Shown: positions 22,581 through 34,232 of the stretch, piece by piece
Position numbering within the stretch: the stretch's first letter is position 1
Layout of the letters: each line of letters starts with the position of its first letter
Source of the DNA: Pithys albifrons albifrons
Taxonomy: Eukaryota > Chordata > Aves > Passeriformes > Thamnophilidae
Direction: 5' to 3'
Assembly: GCF_047495875.1 (NCBI RefSeq)
Contig: NC_092465.1
Coordinates: 4,090,660 to 4,154,659 of the forward strand
Length of the DNA stretch: 64,000 nt
Made by a program: the position numbers and the translations under genes
The notes under the pieces: model-generated
Seen by the model: only the letters and a program-made list of their open reading frames with translations
Database searches by the model: none
What the model was told of the DNA's origin: nothing

Positions 22581-24365
22581 CTCTATGTGCATGTGTATTG
22601 CAAAATCTGTTTGTGTTTTTTTTCCTGGTATGCTTTTTAGTTTTTAGCAGGGTAATATATCTGATTTCTCTTTAAATTAAATGAATTTATTTGTCTGCCT
22701 TTCCTTAATGGAATCAGTTTTGATATACTCTTTGTTCATGCTGTTACAGGCTTCAGTCTAAGGGCTCTTTGTATTAACTTTTTTAAGTTACATTACAAAG
22801 AGGTTTTAAGATTTCCCAACAGGCTTTTATTTAACCAGGGCTTTTGATCTCAAACCTGCTGGGGCCTAGTGAAATCCTTACCAATTCTCCAGTAACTCCT
22901 CACTATTGGAATTTGAAAAGACCCACCTGAAGGATTTAACTCGCTGTATGGCTTCAGCCATCCTTTAGATGCTTCTATTCATGCAGACAGTGAGGGGGTC
23001 GAGGGCACCCTTTGTGATCCTCCAAGTAGCCTAAGGTGCCCTTTGCATAAGTTGTACTCCTGAGGAAATAAAAATCAGGAGGACACAAACCTATATACCT
23101 TATTTCCTGCTATCTTTACTTAAAGGAGGAGCACAGGGGGTCTGCTTAACATCCTTTGCTACCTAAATACCTTTTGGACATGGGAACTCAATAAAGGAAC
23201 TTTCATTGCATCCATTACCCTACTGCAGTGCATAGCAAATTAGATTTAAAAGGGTACTTTTTCCCTTAGAGCTATTTCTATCATTTTCTTTAAAATTTCA
23301 ATTTAGTGTCTAGTGACAGAATATTCTGTAATGTACATTAGAACTATATAACACCAATTATGCTAACTGTGAACATTATTTCAAAAGAATTAGTTATATT
23401 AAGTTATAGATAAACCATTGGGAAAAAAAGGTCAGGTTAGGGGAAAAAAAGGAGCTATGTGATAATGTTTTAAAGGAGCAACATGAAGTGAATGCTCTTT
23501 TCATTTTTTAATCCTTTCCTTTTGCATAACCCACACTGAAATTTCGGTACTGGATTGGTCTTGGTTATTTAGGCACGGGGGTGGCATGTCACTGTGTTAG
23601 TTTACAGCTACAAATCGTGGTGTAAAACCTACAGCTGGGTCTTGTGGTTGTGGAGAAACATCATTTCCTCTGTTTTTGAGGAAAGTGGAATTGCAGAAAT
23701 CCACGAAAAGTCTTTTGGCAGATGCTGATGACCAGTACATAGAAAAAAAAAAGGGAAAAATGCTGGCAGACCAAGCTTGAAAGAATATAATAACTAAGCA
23801 CATTCTTGTCACAGTTCTGGTTGTCTATTTTCTTTCTCATGACTGTAACTGATCTGTCTGTTACCTGCATTGTTAGCCCTCTCAGTTTGTTGTTTTTTTA
23901 ATTTCAATTTCATGTTATTATAAAACCACTCCAAAGAATGCAGCAGAATCTAAATCCACCTTCTGTTTTCGTGACTCTCATTTCCATTTGTCTATTTGCT
24001 ATTGGTTTGTGGGTTGGAGTGTTTTTGAGTTTCAAGGTCTTACATATTTGGGCTGCTCCTTTGTATGCCTTAGGTCTGGATGTGTATTGCATTGGAGTTG
24101 GTTTTGTGTAGATGAATAAAATAAAAATCCTCTATTTTCATCCTTATTTTTTTCTTCCTTAAAACTTGTTCAAGACTTTTGCTGCAACTGTATGAGGGTT
24201 GGTTATTTCAATTTGTAGGGATTCCTGGCAAATCATTTGTGTTTGTTCGACGTCCTGTGGGATCAAACTGCCATGAATTTTGAATGATCTAAAAACTGTG
24301 TAGTTTACTTCAACTAAAACCGCCTTCCACTTGAAAACATAAATCAACTCAGCTGAAATCTAGTC
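22580..24365. other. Unique non-coding DNA, no gene seen
   Basis: No recognised repeat or exon. Composition is AT-rich with short A-runs at 23420-23428 and 23744-23759. Confidence 0.5.
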
Positions 24366-24367
24366 AA

Positions 24368-24400
24368 CTTTTTTTCTTTTTTCTTTTTTCTTTTTTTTTA
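24368..24400 (+). repeat. Polypyrimidine (TTTTTTC)n tract
   Basis: Pure T/C over about 30 bases with C every six to seven bases. Confidence 0.75.
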
Positions 24401-24417
24401 ACACTTGGGATTTGCCT

Positions 24418-24446
24418 CAGCTCCAGCTCCAGCTCCAGCTCCAGCA
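24418..24446 (+). repeat. (CAGCTC)n hexamer microsatellite
   Basis: Just under five tandem copies of CAGCTC. The hexamer contains the AGCT palindrome, so the array is partly self-complementary. Likely length-polymorphic. Confidence 0.85.
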
Positions 24447-24703
24447 TCCCCATGCTGGTCCACTGCATTCAGAAGAAGCGCTGGATGACATTGCCGCTAG
24501 TTAAGTAATTGCTGAGGAGAAGACAGTCAAGACTGTCCTTCATGTCTCAGCAAATGATGGGCCCTTGGGCAGACCCTGTAATATGCCCTGCCTGGGATTG
24601 CAGCTTCTGCAGGCTCAGTCGGGGTGGGTTTTGCTTTCTTGCATGTTGTCTTGGACAGTTCTAAAGTTCACTAACTTCACAAAACCCACTGGACTCCAAG
24701 TCA

Positions 24704-24775
24704 ATCGCAGAATCACAGAATCATTTAGCTTAGAAAAGACCTCCAAGATCACTGAGTCCAACCTTTGGCCTTTGG
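24704..24775 (-). mobile_element. CR1 LINE 3' fragment, inverted
   Basis: ATCGCAGAATCACAGAATCA, then TTTAGCTTAGAAAAGACCTCC and AAGATCACTGAGTCCAACC, is the reverse complement of a CR1 3' end with retained octamers. It is very short and 5'-truncated. The plus-strand 122-codon frame at 24565-24933 runs through it and is not a gene. Confidence 0.85.
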
Positions 24776-24779
24776 TCAG

Positions 24780-25530
24780 GACTCTTTTAACTTGCAGACA
24801 CGGCTCCAAGTGGAGTTACAGTAGGAGCTTTCACTTTTTCTCTGGCAGTGAAGTGAAATTAGAAGCAGATGTGAACACTGGCATTGTCTCTGGGGGACAG
24901 ATGATGTTATTTCACCAGCTTGACATCTGTTAAGACTAGATTAAACCCAAAATGTGCTGGGCTGGTTCTGTTTTCTAGATCCTCTGAAAAAGGGTTTGTC
25001 AAATCAACTGTATTTTGGGGATATAAGCCTACCTAAAAACCTGGAAGCCTCAGAGCTGGGGTTCAAAATGGACTTTTTATATTCAGAAGATGTTAACCAT
25101 AATTGAAAAGTTTTTGCCTTTGTGGCACGGATGTGAGATTTTAATGAGTCCATCTTTATAGGATAGAGGGGAAAAAAAGGTAAATTGAAGGAGGAACAAG
25201 GAGCTTTTGGCTGACAAGGCCTGATGACACTTTTGAACACACTTTTTTGTGCCCACAGGAAAACCCCCTGGTTCAAGGCCTTTATTCTTAAAATCTTCCT
25301 GAGAACTTTGCTAGGCAGTATCATCTTTGCCCACCCCAAAGAGGGGAAGCTTCTCAGGCACATCTTCTTCAACCATGCTGTGCCCATGGCTCTGTGTCTT
25401 AGAGGGTTATAGAAGACCCTAATTTCCATGTGGATGGCCACGAGTGCCTTTGTGGATGTAGCAGCACCGGATGCTGCCCAGATGCCTGAATAGCCACCAA
25501 GAAACCAAAGCATCCCAAGTTTTATTCTAC
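24780..25530. other. Unique non-coding DNA, no gene seen
   Basis: Contains the 169-codon minus frame at 25004-25513. Its translation has no recognisable motif, no convincing start context and no splice partners, and I treat it as chance. Confidence 0.5.
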
Positions 25531-25535
25531 TGACT

Positions 25536-25762
25536 CCCCGTGTGACCTTTGGTAAGTAACTTAACCTGTTGTCCTCAGGATCCCCAGTAAAATGGGAGAC
25601 CTTAATACTTATCTGTTGGGATAACAGTGCTTAATACTTACCTAATTGGATGACAATACTTACCTACATACCTCACAGGGGTGTTGTGAGGATTAATTAG
25701 CTAATGTTTGTAAAGTGCTTTGGAGATGGAAAGCGGTATATAGCAGTGCTAAGCACTATTAC
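25536..25762 (+). mobile_element. MIR-type SINE with internal expansion
   Basis: GTGTGACCTTTGGTAAGTAACTTAACC, AGTAAAATGGGAGACC, ACCTCACAGGGGTGTTGTGAGGATTA, TTTGTAAAGTGCTTTGGAGATGG and GCAGTGCTAAGCACTATTA follow the MIR/CORE-SINE order almost in full. Between the 'aaaatggg' and 'cctca.aggg' parts lie three imperfect copies of a ~25-29-bp CTTAATACTTA(T/C)CT unit not in the standard layout. It is a clear old amniote SINE; the subfamily is unresolved. Confidence 0.8.
25601..25675 (+). repeat. Imperfect tandem triplication inside MIR
   Basis: CTTAATACTTATCTGTTGGG (25601), CTTAATACTTACCTAATTGG (25630) and AATACTTACCTACATACCTC (25655) repeat the 'ataata.tacctacct' MIR segment with decreasing length. 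Confidence 0.65.
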
Positions 25763-26170
25763 TCTGTGTCAGCACTGAGACCTTAAAATGGCTAAGGCTG
25801 TAATAAGAGTTTTTATATGTTTTAAAACAAGCCAATTGTTCAAGACATCCGGATGCTGGATTTATTTTTAGACAGAAATTTCTAAGAAAGTTGGGAAACA
25901 GAAGGGTATAATTATATGACCTGAAACCTTTTGTTGTTTCTTTTAGTTGCCCAGCCAAACAGTCTTAGGTGTCGTTTGATGAATTGTAAAAACTGCTTGT
26001 TGGAGTTTTAGACATATCAGTGTTTACTCTTGCTGATCAAACACTATTTCTTGAAATAAATATCTTTGCTGCAGTTTGGACAAATAAATATATTAAATAA
26101 GCCAGAGGAAGTATTTATTCCTGTGTTCTTTCTTTTTGTATTTCTTTCTGTAAGCAGCTTTTTTATCAAT

Positions 26171-26270
26171 GTAATTCTGCTCTTGTTCCCATTAGGGTAA
26201 CTGAAAGGTAACACCGCTGCAGTAAATGGAATTACACCAGATACAAAAGCATTATGTGAGAGCAAAATTA
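26171..26270. mobile_element. Palindromic DNA-element (MITE) fossil
   Basis: GTAATTCTGCTCTTGTTCC at one end and GTGAGAGCAAAATTA at the other are inverted relative to each other ('aattctgctct' / 'agagcaaaatt'). The centre has GTAACTGAAAGGTAAC and CAGTAAATGGAATTACACCAG. This matches the amniote palindromic repeat layout, here with both ends visible. It lies in AT-rich unique DNA. Confidence 0.6.
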
Positions 26271-26274
26271 TATT

Positions 26275-27610
26275 TATATGTGGTCTGAAATGCAACCTGA
26301 CACTTGGTTTTAAAGAAAAATCAAACCAACAGTTCCTAGAAATATATATAAAGGCAACTTTGACAGAAATTGTCAAGCTCTTTGTTGAATCCTGCTTGTT
26401 TCATGGCAACTCCTAAACAGAATTTGCAAAAGAAAGGTCTGGTATAGCACATACCATATTTTCCCTTTCACGGGAGGAAACTTTGCAAGATTTTTGCCTT
26501 TAAATATTTTATTTGGTTACTAATGTGTGCTCTCAGTCCAAGAAAGCAACTTTATAGTTATCAAAGCACCCATTTGGTTGGGTTTTTTTTTCAAGAATAT
26601 TTCTTCAGATCTTTTACTTTCCAGCATTAAAGAGAACTCCCACAAATTCCTAAAATCTGTTAAAATACAGACCAGAGTGCTTACATTGGTATGTTGTATG
26701 CTGGCTGTCCCTGCTAAAGAGCCTGCGCATTTTCATCCTGGGTATGCAGAGGAAATTTGATCTACTGCTGGGCTAAGCACCAGGATTTGGTTGGCTCTAG
26801 GACCAATTCTTACATTTCTGCATCAGGCAAATATAAGAATAGATAACACTTGAAATAAAACCTACCACAAAGCCTTTTGTATGGATATCAGGTTATTTGA
26901 AAATGTAATAGAGACCATCCACCTTAATCAAGGGTGAGTCAAGGAAAATGGCATCAAAGAGCTAAAAACAGCCAAGAGGAAAACTTCACTCGACTCCAAG
27001 TGCATTGTTGGTGTCCCAGCTGCAAGAACAACTGAGGAGACTTTGGGGGGAAGTGAGCCAGGAAGTCAGGTGTGGTTGTTAGAAAGGATATCTTCCAGAT
27101 TAGTTGGCATTTGGCCCTTCAGCTGCCGTGAGAGCCCAGCGTGGGCCCACAGGCATTGGATCCAGCTTTGGACCACAGGAGGAGGATGAAGTGAAGTCTA
27201 ACTGACACTGTCACCAGGAAGCTCATCAAGCTAATGCTTATAATATATGCATGTGAATATAATAGCTATCTAGAGCTTTGCAGTTGGCTGTTCCTGAGGA
27301 GGAGCTGAAGGGACAAGGGGACTTAGTGTTTGGGGAGAATTATCTGTATCTAGGCAGCAGAATTTGCAGACTTGGAAGCTGGGTAATTTGGTTGAAGTAC
27401 AGGCCTTTGCTAACCCCTTGGTGCCCGTCCTTAACATTTCCCAGAACAGGAACTGTTGCCAAAATATAAAGGATTGCCATAGTTGGTGCCTGGAGCTAAG
27501 AAGGTGAAATGCAGACAGGGAGGAAAAAGGTGGGGAAAGAGAGGGGATGCAATTGCAGGCTGGGGAATGAAACAATGGAAAAAAGTCAAAATCTGAATTT
27601 CCCTCTCTGT
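26275..27610. other. Unique non-coding DNA, no gene seen
   Basis: No named repeat or exon. The 119-codon minus frame at 27270-27629 overlaps the edge of the MIR-like fragment that follows. Confidence 0.5.
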
Positions 27611-27612
27611 TC

Positions 27613-27665
27613 TCAATGACCTTGGACAAATCACATAAGCTCAGTGTAGAATGGGATAAAAGCCC
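27613..27665 (+). mobile_element. Short MIR-like SINE fragment
   Basis: CAATGACCTTGGACAAATCACATAAGC then GTAGAATGGGATAAAAG parallels MIR 'tgtgaccttgggcaaatcact..aacct' and 'tgtaaaatgggataat', with the intervening part partly deleted. Confidence 0.5.
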
Positions 27666-28168
27666 ATTTCTGCTGCACTTCAGGAATGATTAGAGATAGT
27701 GCAGCATCCAGGTGCTGCCATGATGGAGACAGCCACAGGTATGCAGAGCATCTCCCACCACAGAGTGGGGCAACACACTGTGTCCTGTTATGGAAAAGCA
27801 CTTTTCCCATTATCTTTGTTCTTACTGCCTCAGGAGACCTAAAGAAGATGTAGCAGCAGATAGTTTTGTACACCTGGATTTAATCTTTGCTCTCCTGCCT
27901 TACACAAATCAACTCCATCTGATGGTGTAGTGCATATTTCCAGCATATTCACCAGTCTGAGAGCACTCCTTAAAAAAGAGATGTTCTGGAAGGGAAGCAC
28001 AGCCAAAACTCCACTTTTCTGAGCAGGCTGTTCTTGCTGTGTCAGCTGTGGGTGCTGTGCAGTTCAGCCAGTAACACCTGAAATTGCTTCAGTGAAGTCT
28101 AACAGAACTTGCATGCCAAAGATTTCAGTCTTAGCCCAATAAGTGTTTGATAAATAGCAATTTCTGTG

Positions 28169-28184
28169 AAAATAAATAAATAAA
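28169..28184 (+). repeat. (AAAT)n short simple repeat
   Basis: About four AAAT/AATA units. Similar short runs occur at 29989-30004 (TTTA)n, 30737-30757 (TTTG)n and 36892-36906 (AAAT)n. Confidence 0.6.
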
Positions 28185-28278
28185 ATACTGGTCCTGCAAA
28201 TAAGACAGTGCTACTGAACAGGAAAGCTTTGAGGTGACACAAGGTACCTGGTCACTGCAGCTGCCTCTGGCAACCAAA

Positions 28279-28356
28279 GAATCACAGAATCATAGAATGG
28301 TTTGGATTTGGAGAGACCTCAAAGATTATCTCATTCCAATGCCAACAGGCATGTCT
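28279..28356 (-). mobile_element. CR1 LINE 3' fragment, inverted
   Basis: AGAATCACAGAATCATAGAATGG carries three tandem octamer-like units, followed by TTTGGATTTGGAGAGACCTC and AAAGATTATCTCATTCCAATGCC. This is a clear reverse-complement CR1 3' terminus, 5'-truncated soon after. Confidence 0.9.
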
Positions 28357-28359
28357 GGA

Positions 28360-29065
28360 CTATTATTCATTCTATATTAAAAGAGCTCAGTGGTCCCTTC
28401 CTCACCTTTGGCCAAGTATTTACACTCTTCCCTTTGAGCAGCACAGATGTCACATGATGTGTGACCACTCTGGGGAGCCGAACTGGCCAAACTCACACTC
28501 TGGGAAATGAATCTCCAGATGGTGACTGGAGGTGTCAGCCCCAGGCTAGAGAAAGGAGGGTGTGGGATAGGGTCTTTTGGGAAGGGTAGAGGCACAGCAG
28601 CCTCAGAGGGCTCTGGGGAAGACACCAAGAAAACACCCAGTGAAGACCTCTTGCTTATTTGGTGCAGTAGGTGGTCAGATGGCAAAAGATTAAAAAATAT
28701 TACAAGAAAAGGCTCTCTTAAATTAAGCATTTTTTTTGGAGATGGGCTAAATTAAGTGAAGGGCAGCCTGTGCAGGATACTGAAGTCTCTGACAAACCTG
28801 AACCCTCTTGTTTCTGCCTCAGCCTCATCCTCATCACTGCAATGAAAAGTATTTGTGTGCTGCTCAGCGTGTGTGGATTTCTGCAGCCCTGAAAGGGATT
28901 GTAGGAAGAATCAAAGTGAAGTGTCCTCTTTAGGTCCTCAAGAAATAGAGCTTTCTGCTGGTTAACCATTACTTTGCATTTTCCCTTCCTTACAAAACGA
29001 CTGAGGTTAAACATTAAGCGCCTGCAGTGAAGGACACCTGTATTTGCTGGTCCCATTATGCAGCT
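28360..29065. other. Unique non-coding DNA, no gene seen
   Basis: Frames of 112-117 codons on the minus strand (28377-28730, 28718-29056) have no recognisable domain. No repeat is named. Confidence 0.5.
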
Positions 29066-29069
29066 CTAC

Positions 29070-29135
29070 TGAAAAGGCTTTACAGCTGTCTAAATTAGCA
29101 TAATTAAATCCACATCAATTAAAAAACCTCCATCA
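29070..29135. promoter_or_regulatory. Homeodomain-site cluster
   Basis: CTAAATTAGCATAATTAAATCC then ACATCAATTAAAAAACC gives at least three TAATT/AATTA cores in about 45 bases, in unique sequence. Motif density is real; function is inferred. Confidence 0.25.
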
Positions 29136-29468
29136 TCTCTTTCCCCTTCAGATGCAGATAGTCGCATTTGTCTAAGGTGCTAAGTGACAAAGGAACTTTT
29201 TAACAGTGGAAGCCCAAGCTGAAAGGAAGAGTAATATGGGTTGTATATTGGCCCGTGGTTCACCTTAACACCAGTGGAAGTGATTAGTGGATGCTGCTCT
29301 GCCTAAAGAGGTAGAGCTGCTTTTTGCATGACAATGATGCCAGGACCCAGAGCCAGGCATTAGAGATGTGCATTTTACAACAGGCTTTGGCTTCTATTGC
29401 TCCTTTATACCCCATTAATGGGGGGAAACAAAGCCTGGCATGATTTGGCCAATTTCCACCGCACTACT

Positions 29469-29530
29469 TTCTTCCCCCCCTTTTTTTTTGGTGTTTTTGG
29501 TTTTTTGTTGTTTTTTTTTTGTTGTTGCTG
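29469..29530 (+). repeat. C-run and T/G low-complexity tract
   Basis: Seven C, then nine T, then TTTTTGG/TTGTTG units. The open frame at 29397-29588 is a product of this tract. Confidence 0.75.
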
Positions 29531-29639
29531 TCTTGTGCTAGGGTTTTGTGGTGGTGTGTGTGGGGAAGCCCCAGTGACCCCAGGATAGCAGCAAGGCTGC
29601 GCTGTGTGATGCTAGCGAAGAGAATTCCTCCAGATGAAA

Positions 29640-29900
29640 ACTGACATGGGGTTCAGGGGTTAATTTCTGGAACAGGCGCATTTGCATACAAATGAAAAAT
29701 GATGGAATTTCTGTTCTCCTAAATTTTCAATGTCATCAGCATCAAACAGCAGTCAGTGCTCCCTTGCTGTTTGAAGAATATTCATTACTTCAGAAGAAGG
29801 GGCACCTTGTTTGGTATTAATCTCCTCTTCAGGTCAATGACTTAATTTGCTAAACTCCATCTGAAGTGCCACTCACTTTTTGATTTCTCTGCTATTCTTT
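29640..29900. promoter_or_regulatory. Candidate enhancer with near-palindromic octamer
   Basis: ATTTGCATACAAAT (29680-29693) joins an exact octamer to an inverted octamer-like half. It is followed by unique AT-rich sequence with AATATTCATTAC and GTATTAATC cores. Paired half-octamers can recruit POU dimers; this is an inference from motif alone. Confidence 0.28.
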
Positions 29901-32270
29901 GTTATTTTTCATAACATGTTCTTAATACTTTTTTTATTTGTAAGGGGATACGCATTCCCAGCAAATGCGAGCAGGAGGAAGAACTGCCTTTATTTATTTA
30001 TTTTCACCCTGAGAACCCAGCACCCATCTATATCATTTGTAGCACAGTTTTGGTGTCTGCTTGCCTTAAGATTCATGGGGGTTTTAGCAGAAAGAAAATA
30101 ACTTCTGGCCTCAAATGGGAAAACAAACATTTTTTGTTCAAAACTGATATTTAAATGGACATCTGGTGCCTCGTGCAACAAGGTTACGGGGTGTCACGCC
30201 TCTAACAAAAGGTAACAAGAGCAAAGTAATTAATCCTCCAAAGAAAATCATAATATTCTTTTAGTTCCTGCTTCTGGAAATTCTCCTCTGAAACCACAGT
30301 GGCTGAGGATGTACTTGAGGAAACTTTTGTGCTAGCTCTTATTTCCCCATTGTCCCCTCTGTGTCTGCCAGGGGCCTGAGGAAGGATCCCATTTCCCCCT
30401 GTTTTTGCCCTTCATGGTTATAATTCTTCTCCCTGAATAGGATTATTCAGGGGATCTTTAGATCTTCAGAGCTTGGGGGTGTTGCTGGATAATTGGCCAG
30501 GGACTCTCGCATGGCCATTCCCACCCTGTGGTCTGGGTGCTCCCAGCTGAGGGTCTTGAGGTGTCCCCCCACTGCACCAAAACATCCTCCCTGTGGGATG
30601 GGAGCCATCCAGCTCATGTAGAAGGGCTGTAACAAAGCCTCAAAGCCAGGATTTGCACTGTAACTCATTGTTTTAATATGTCTAGGCCTTTCTGAACTTT
30701 CTGGCCAGACTTATTCCTGATTCTCAAGATAATGGGGTTTTTTTGTTTGTTTGTTTTTAATTATTAATCAAATCTGATTTTTTGGCATGAGCACTTATGG
30801 AAATGAAGCAATTGCACTGTCTGTTCTTCTGTCTGTCGCCCCTACTAACTTTTGAACCTCTTTGCCAATCTCTCTCCAGTTTGTTAACAGGCTAGAGAGC
30901 TCAAAGGTGTGAAGTGCTTTCCAGTTGTCTTTTTTCTTTTTTTTTCCCTTCCATATCTAACTCTGAAATGGCAACGTTTATTGTTTGAAATGGTACAGAG
31001 TGCTAAACTTGTCTGATTGGGGGGTTTTGGTGTCTTGCAAAGTGGAAAAGAGGTGATCTGAGGATTAATTCCCCGCATGTCTCTATGAAGCCTGTTAACG
31101 ATTAACCAGCTCACTCCAGACGCCTCCAAGTCCAGCTGGGTGAGGTTCAAGATCCATTGCAAAAAAACCCCAACAAACTATTTGCACATAATATATACAA
31201 ACAATTGCCTCTCACTGCCTTCTCTTCATGTAACCTTTTCTTAAACTGAGAATTTTTGAGGTTTTTCCATATTTCCAAAGTGTGGCACTCAGTGGAGCTG
31301 TAGTCCTGACCAGGACCCTGAGCACTTGAAAAATTAAAATAAACAGGGGCTGGTTGGGGGGAGTTATAGTCCTACCTGGAGCATTAAGTTAAGAGTGTCT
31401 AAGGGCCTTGATCCTCAGCCCCAGCCAAGCTGGATTTAGTGTAGGTCATATTAAGGTGGGGCAAGCGGGGCTTTGTGTCATTTTTAGATCCCCTTATCCC
31501 AGGCTGGCAAGCCCTGGCGTGGTGGGAGGGCGCCCATGATGGGAGGTTGGGATGGCAGAAAGCTGGTGCTGTTGGCCCAGCGCCATCCGGAGATCCTCTG
31601 CACCGAGGGCAATTCAGGGGTGAGGGGATAAGCCAGCTTTGCACAGGCAGCTGCTTTGGGAGCCTGGATGTGCCTTGTTATCCATAGAGAATGTCCTCAG
31701 CACAGGAAACTTTCTCTGTGGGAAGGTTTGCATGTGGGAGCAGATCCTGCGCTGACGTGCATGTGGTGAGTGGGGAGCTACTCCCCTTCAGTGCAGTTTG
31801 TCATCGTCAGAAGAACAAACCAAACAGTTGTCAGATAAAGCCGAGAAAATCAGCAAAAATCAGCATCATCCAAAATTCAGGTCCAAAGAGTTACAACTGT
31901 CCATGTCTTGTGCTGTGAAATCCTTCTACTGGGACGGCTGGATTGCTTCTGATTCCCTTACGTGACAGAATACGGGCAAAAAAGTGACTCTCATGAATGC
32001 TTTTGTACTGGTAGGCTCAGGATTCTAGCTGAGGAGTTGATTCTTAGTCACATCTGTCTATCTTGTTGTATGAATATTGATAATAAAAGTCAGAAAGAGA
32101 GACTTGTCATCATAAGTGCATCAGACTCTGGCACTTGCCTGCTCAGAAGGAAGCGGCTCTGCTGCTTCACTGCTGTCGATGATGTCGGTTTGTTGAAATA
32201 ATATGTCTGTGCCAGCTGAGAATCTGGCCATAAAATGAGAAAAGTTGAGATTCCCATTGTTGAATTAGTT
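29900..32270. other. Unique non-coding DNA, no gene seen
   Basis: A GC-richer patch at 31490-31640 yields frames on both strands (31399-31644 minus, 31475-31687 plus) that do not resemble a protein family. No repeat family is named. Confidence 0.5.
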
Positions 32271-32284
32271 TGGCCACATTAAAA

Positions 32285-32720
32285 ATACGTTGCTCTAGAA
32301 ATGTGTATATGAATATGCTAATGTTTATTTTGCTAAATGTGCTTGCCAGGATGTGCCATGTGGCTGAGTTAGTGTTACTTTAAGAATCCTAATTTTTTGC
32401 CTTTTCAGACTTCGGAGCTTTTAAACTTGTAAACACAGCATTTTGTTGGCATAAGTCTCCATGATTTTATGCATACAGCTGACTTTTATCTTCACTTTTT
32501 ACATCACCTTAATACTGTAAGAGAGAAAGCACTCATCTGTTTATGATAAGTTTATCAGAAATACTCCAAAGTTTTCCATGACTAAGATATTATATTGTTA
32601 TAGTGGCTTGCTACAGGGTAATTTCGAGACAACAAACAGAATATTTCAAAGCCCAGATGTCCTGTTTAGACAAGGGGGTTTATATTGATTAGAATCTGCT
32701 TTCACCTAACATCATGTAGT
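32285..32720. promoter_or_regulatory. Candidate enhancer with inverted GATA pair
   Basis: TGATAA (32544-32549) and TTATCA (32552-32557) form an inverted GATA pair two bases apart. Around it are TGAATATGCTAATGTTTATTTTGC-like POU/FOX text near 32311, and CATTGATTAGAATC-type cores near 32685. No repeat is recognised. Motifs are seen directly; activity is inferred. Confidence 0.3.
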
Positions 32721-34105
32721 AAATATCACAAAGACATAATTAGAAAATTTGGTACAATATTTAGTCCTAGTCCCTGTGTGCCAGAATTGTTTGACTACTG
32801 AGAAACTGGAGCTTGTTTGCATCCCAGTGTGTTGTGAAATGCAAACTTCAAAGAAAATATTATATCTCCCAACTCCAGCTCGTGAGAGTCTTGGAAGTAT
32901 TATACAGAAAGGCTTAACAATCCCTGCTGAGGAAAGGGCAATTTGACACTGAAACTACTGTTAAAACACCGTTGACACACTGGTGGGCAAAAAGTGCCTA
33001 TTAGAGGAGTCTAGTTACAGTCTCTGGAGCCAGGGAGAGAAAATGCACCCGAGTCATTGTGAAAATTGGCAAGTTGCAACAAATAGATGTGTTTTGTGTA
33101 TGTGTCTGTGCTAATTTTCCCCCCTCCTTAACTACATATATCTCCATGTTTGCTTCATAGGCTTTCCATAAGATTGGGGCCCTTGCAGTATTCAAATAAA
33201 ATATTTAGATTTGCAAAACTTCTGGAAGCCAGATTTTAAGGGAAAAAAGAAGTTTTTTGTCAGATTGTCAATGTCTGAATTTCATCACAATCTGTTCAGC
33301 TGTTTGTTGCAGGCAGGCGTAAAACATAGTGGGTAAGTGTGTGTTTGTACTTCTTATACATATTGAAAGAGGGCTGCCTAATCCCCTTGATGAGGAAAGC
33401 TCTGTAAATTATATACATCTGCAGGCGCTGTGCATGGGTAGTACAGAAGCAAAGAGGCAGATCAGCAATTTGAGAGAGAAAATAAGAGTTTTCTCCCAAA
33501 CTCAGCTCTCAGGAACCTTGGAGCAGCCCAGCCTCCTGATGATGTCACTTGTTTGGTTTTCAGGTTTTTTTTTTGAATGACCCAACTGTTTTGCCTTAAA
33601 AACTTTGCCTGGGAGGCCCTTCTACACACTCAGGATTCCTGGCAAGAGAAAAAATATTTGCTGATGACAGCTTTGAATATATTCTCTTTAGTTGTCACTT
33701 ATGTCTCTGTCCCATCCTCTGCACTTTGCTAAAAATAGTAACTCGGGTTGATGGTTTCAACACCCTCTAATGTATGTATATTATTGCATAAAAAACCCTA
33801 CATAAAAATGTCAAGAATGAGACCTCAGGAATAAAATTGAAAATCACAAACATGAGACAAGACCCAAATAATGAGGGTGTTGCAGGGGGATATAATATTG
33901 ATGTCTCTGTGTAAATACATGCGGGCAGAGCTATAAGGACTACCACCTCCTATGCATAGAGGATTCCTAGAATAATATTTGCCTTTTTTTTTTGTAAACA
34001 ACTTGTAGGTAGTGTTTATATTTATTCTCAGCTTTCCCCTGCTTCCTTTAATAGCATGATTTGCTAATCATGCTGCAACACTTGTAAGGTAAGTGCAGAA
34101 CACAT
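32720..34105. other. Unique non-coding DNA, no gene seen
   Basis: No recognised repeat, RNA gene or exon. Confidence 0.5.
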
Positions 34106-34107
34106 TT

Positions 34108-34176
34108 TCCTGTCCATTTTACAGAGGATAAATTTGTCCAAATTACACAGCAAGTGTCTGGCAGAAGCAAGACTAG
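34108..34176 (-). mobile_element. MIR-like SINE fragment, inverted
   Basis: TCCTGTCCATTTTACAGAGG, then AATTTGTCCAAATTACACAGC and AAGTGTCTGGCAGAAGCAAGAC, is the reverse complement of the MIR body ('..ccattttacagatgagg...gtcacacagctagtaagtggcagagc'). It is well preserved over 65 bases. The GTAAGGTAAGTG just upstream looks like a splice donor but belongs to the repeat edge. Confidence 0.7.
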
Positions 34177-34187
34177 ACACCAGGGAT

Positions 34188-34232
34188 AAAATCCCTTTGA
34201 TTTCACTGAGGCAAGGATTTTATTCCAGGAGT
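34188..34232. mobile_element. Possible palindromic-element tail
   Basis: AAAATCCCTTTGATTTCACTG then GGCAAGGATTTTATTCC resembles the 'aaactcccattgacttca(a/g)tgg..caggatttta' module common in amniote palindromic repeats. It sits next to a MIR fragment. Confidence 0.28.

Noticed and set aside
24565..24933. 122-codon plus-strand open frame
   Set aside because: It crosses the CR1 fragment at 24704-24775 in non-coding orientation.
25004..25513. 169-codon minus-strand open frame
   Set aside because: No recognisable domain, no splice partners and no coding-like neighbour; expected by chance in 64 kb of six-frame sequence.
34081..34095. Splice-donor-like GTAAGGTAAGTG
   Set aside because: It lies at the edge of an inverted MIR fragment, and no acceptor with an open segment precedes it.
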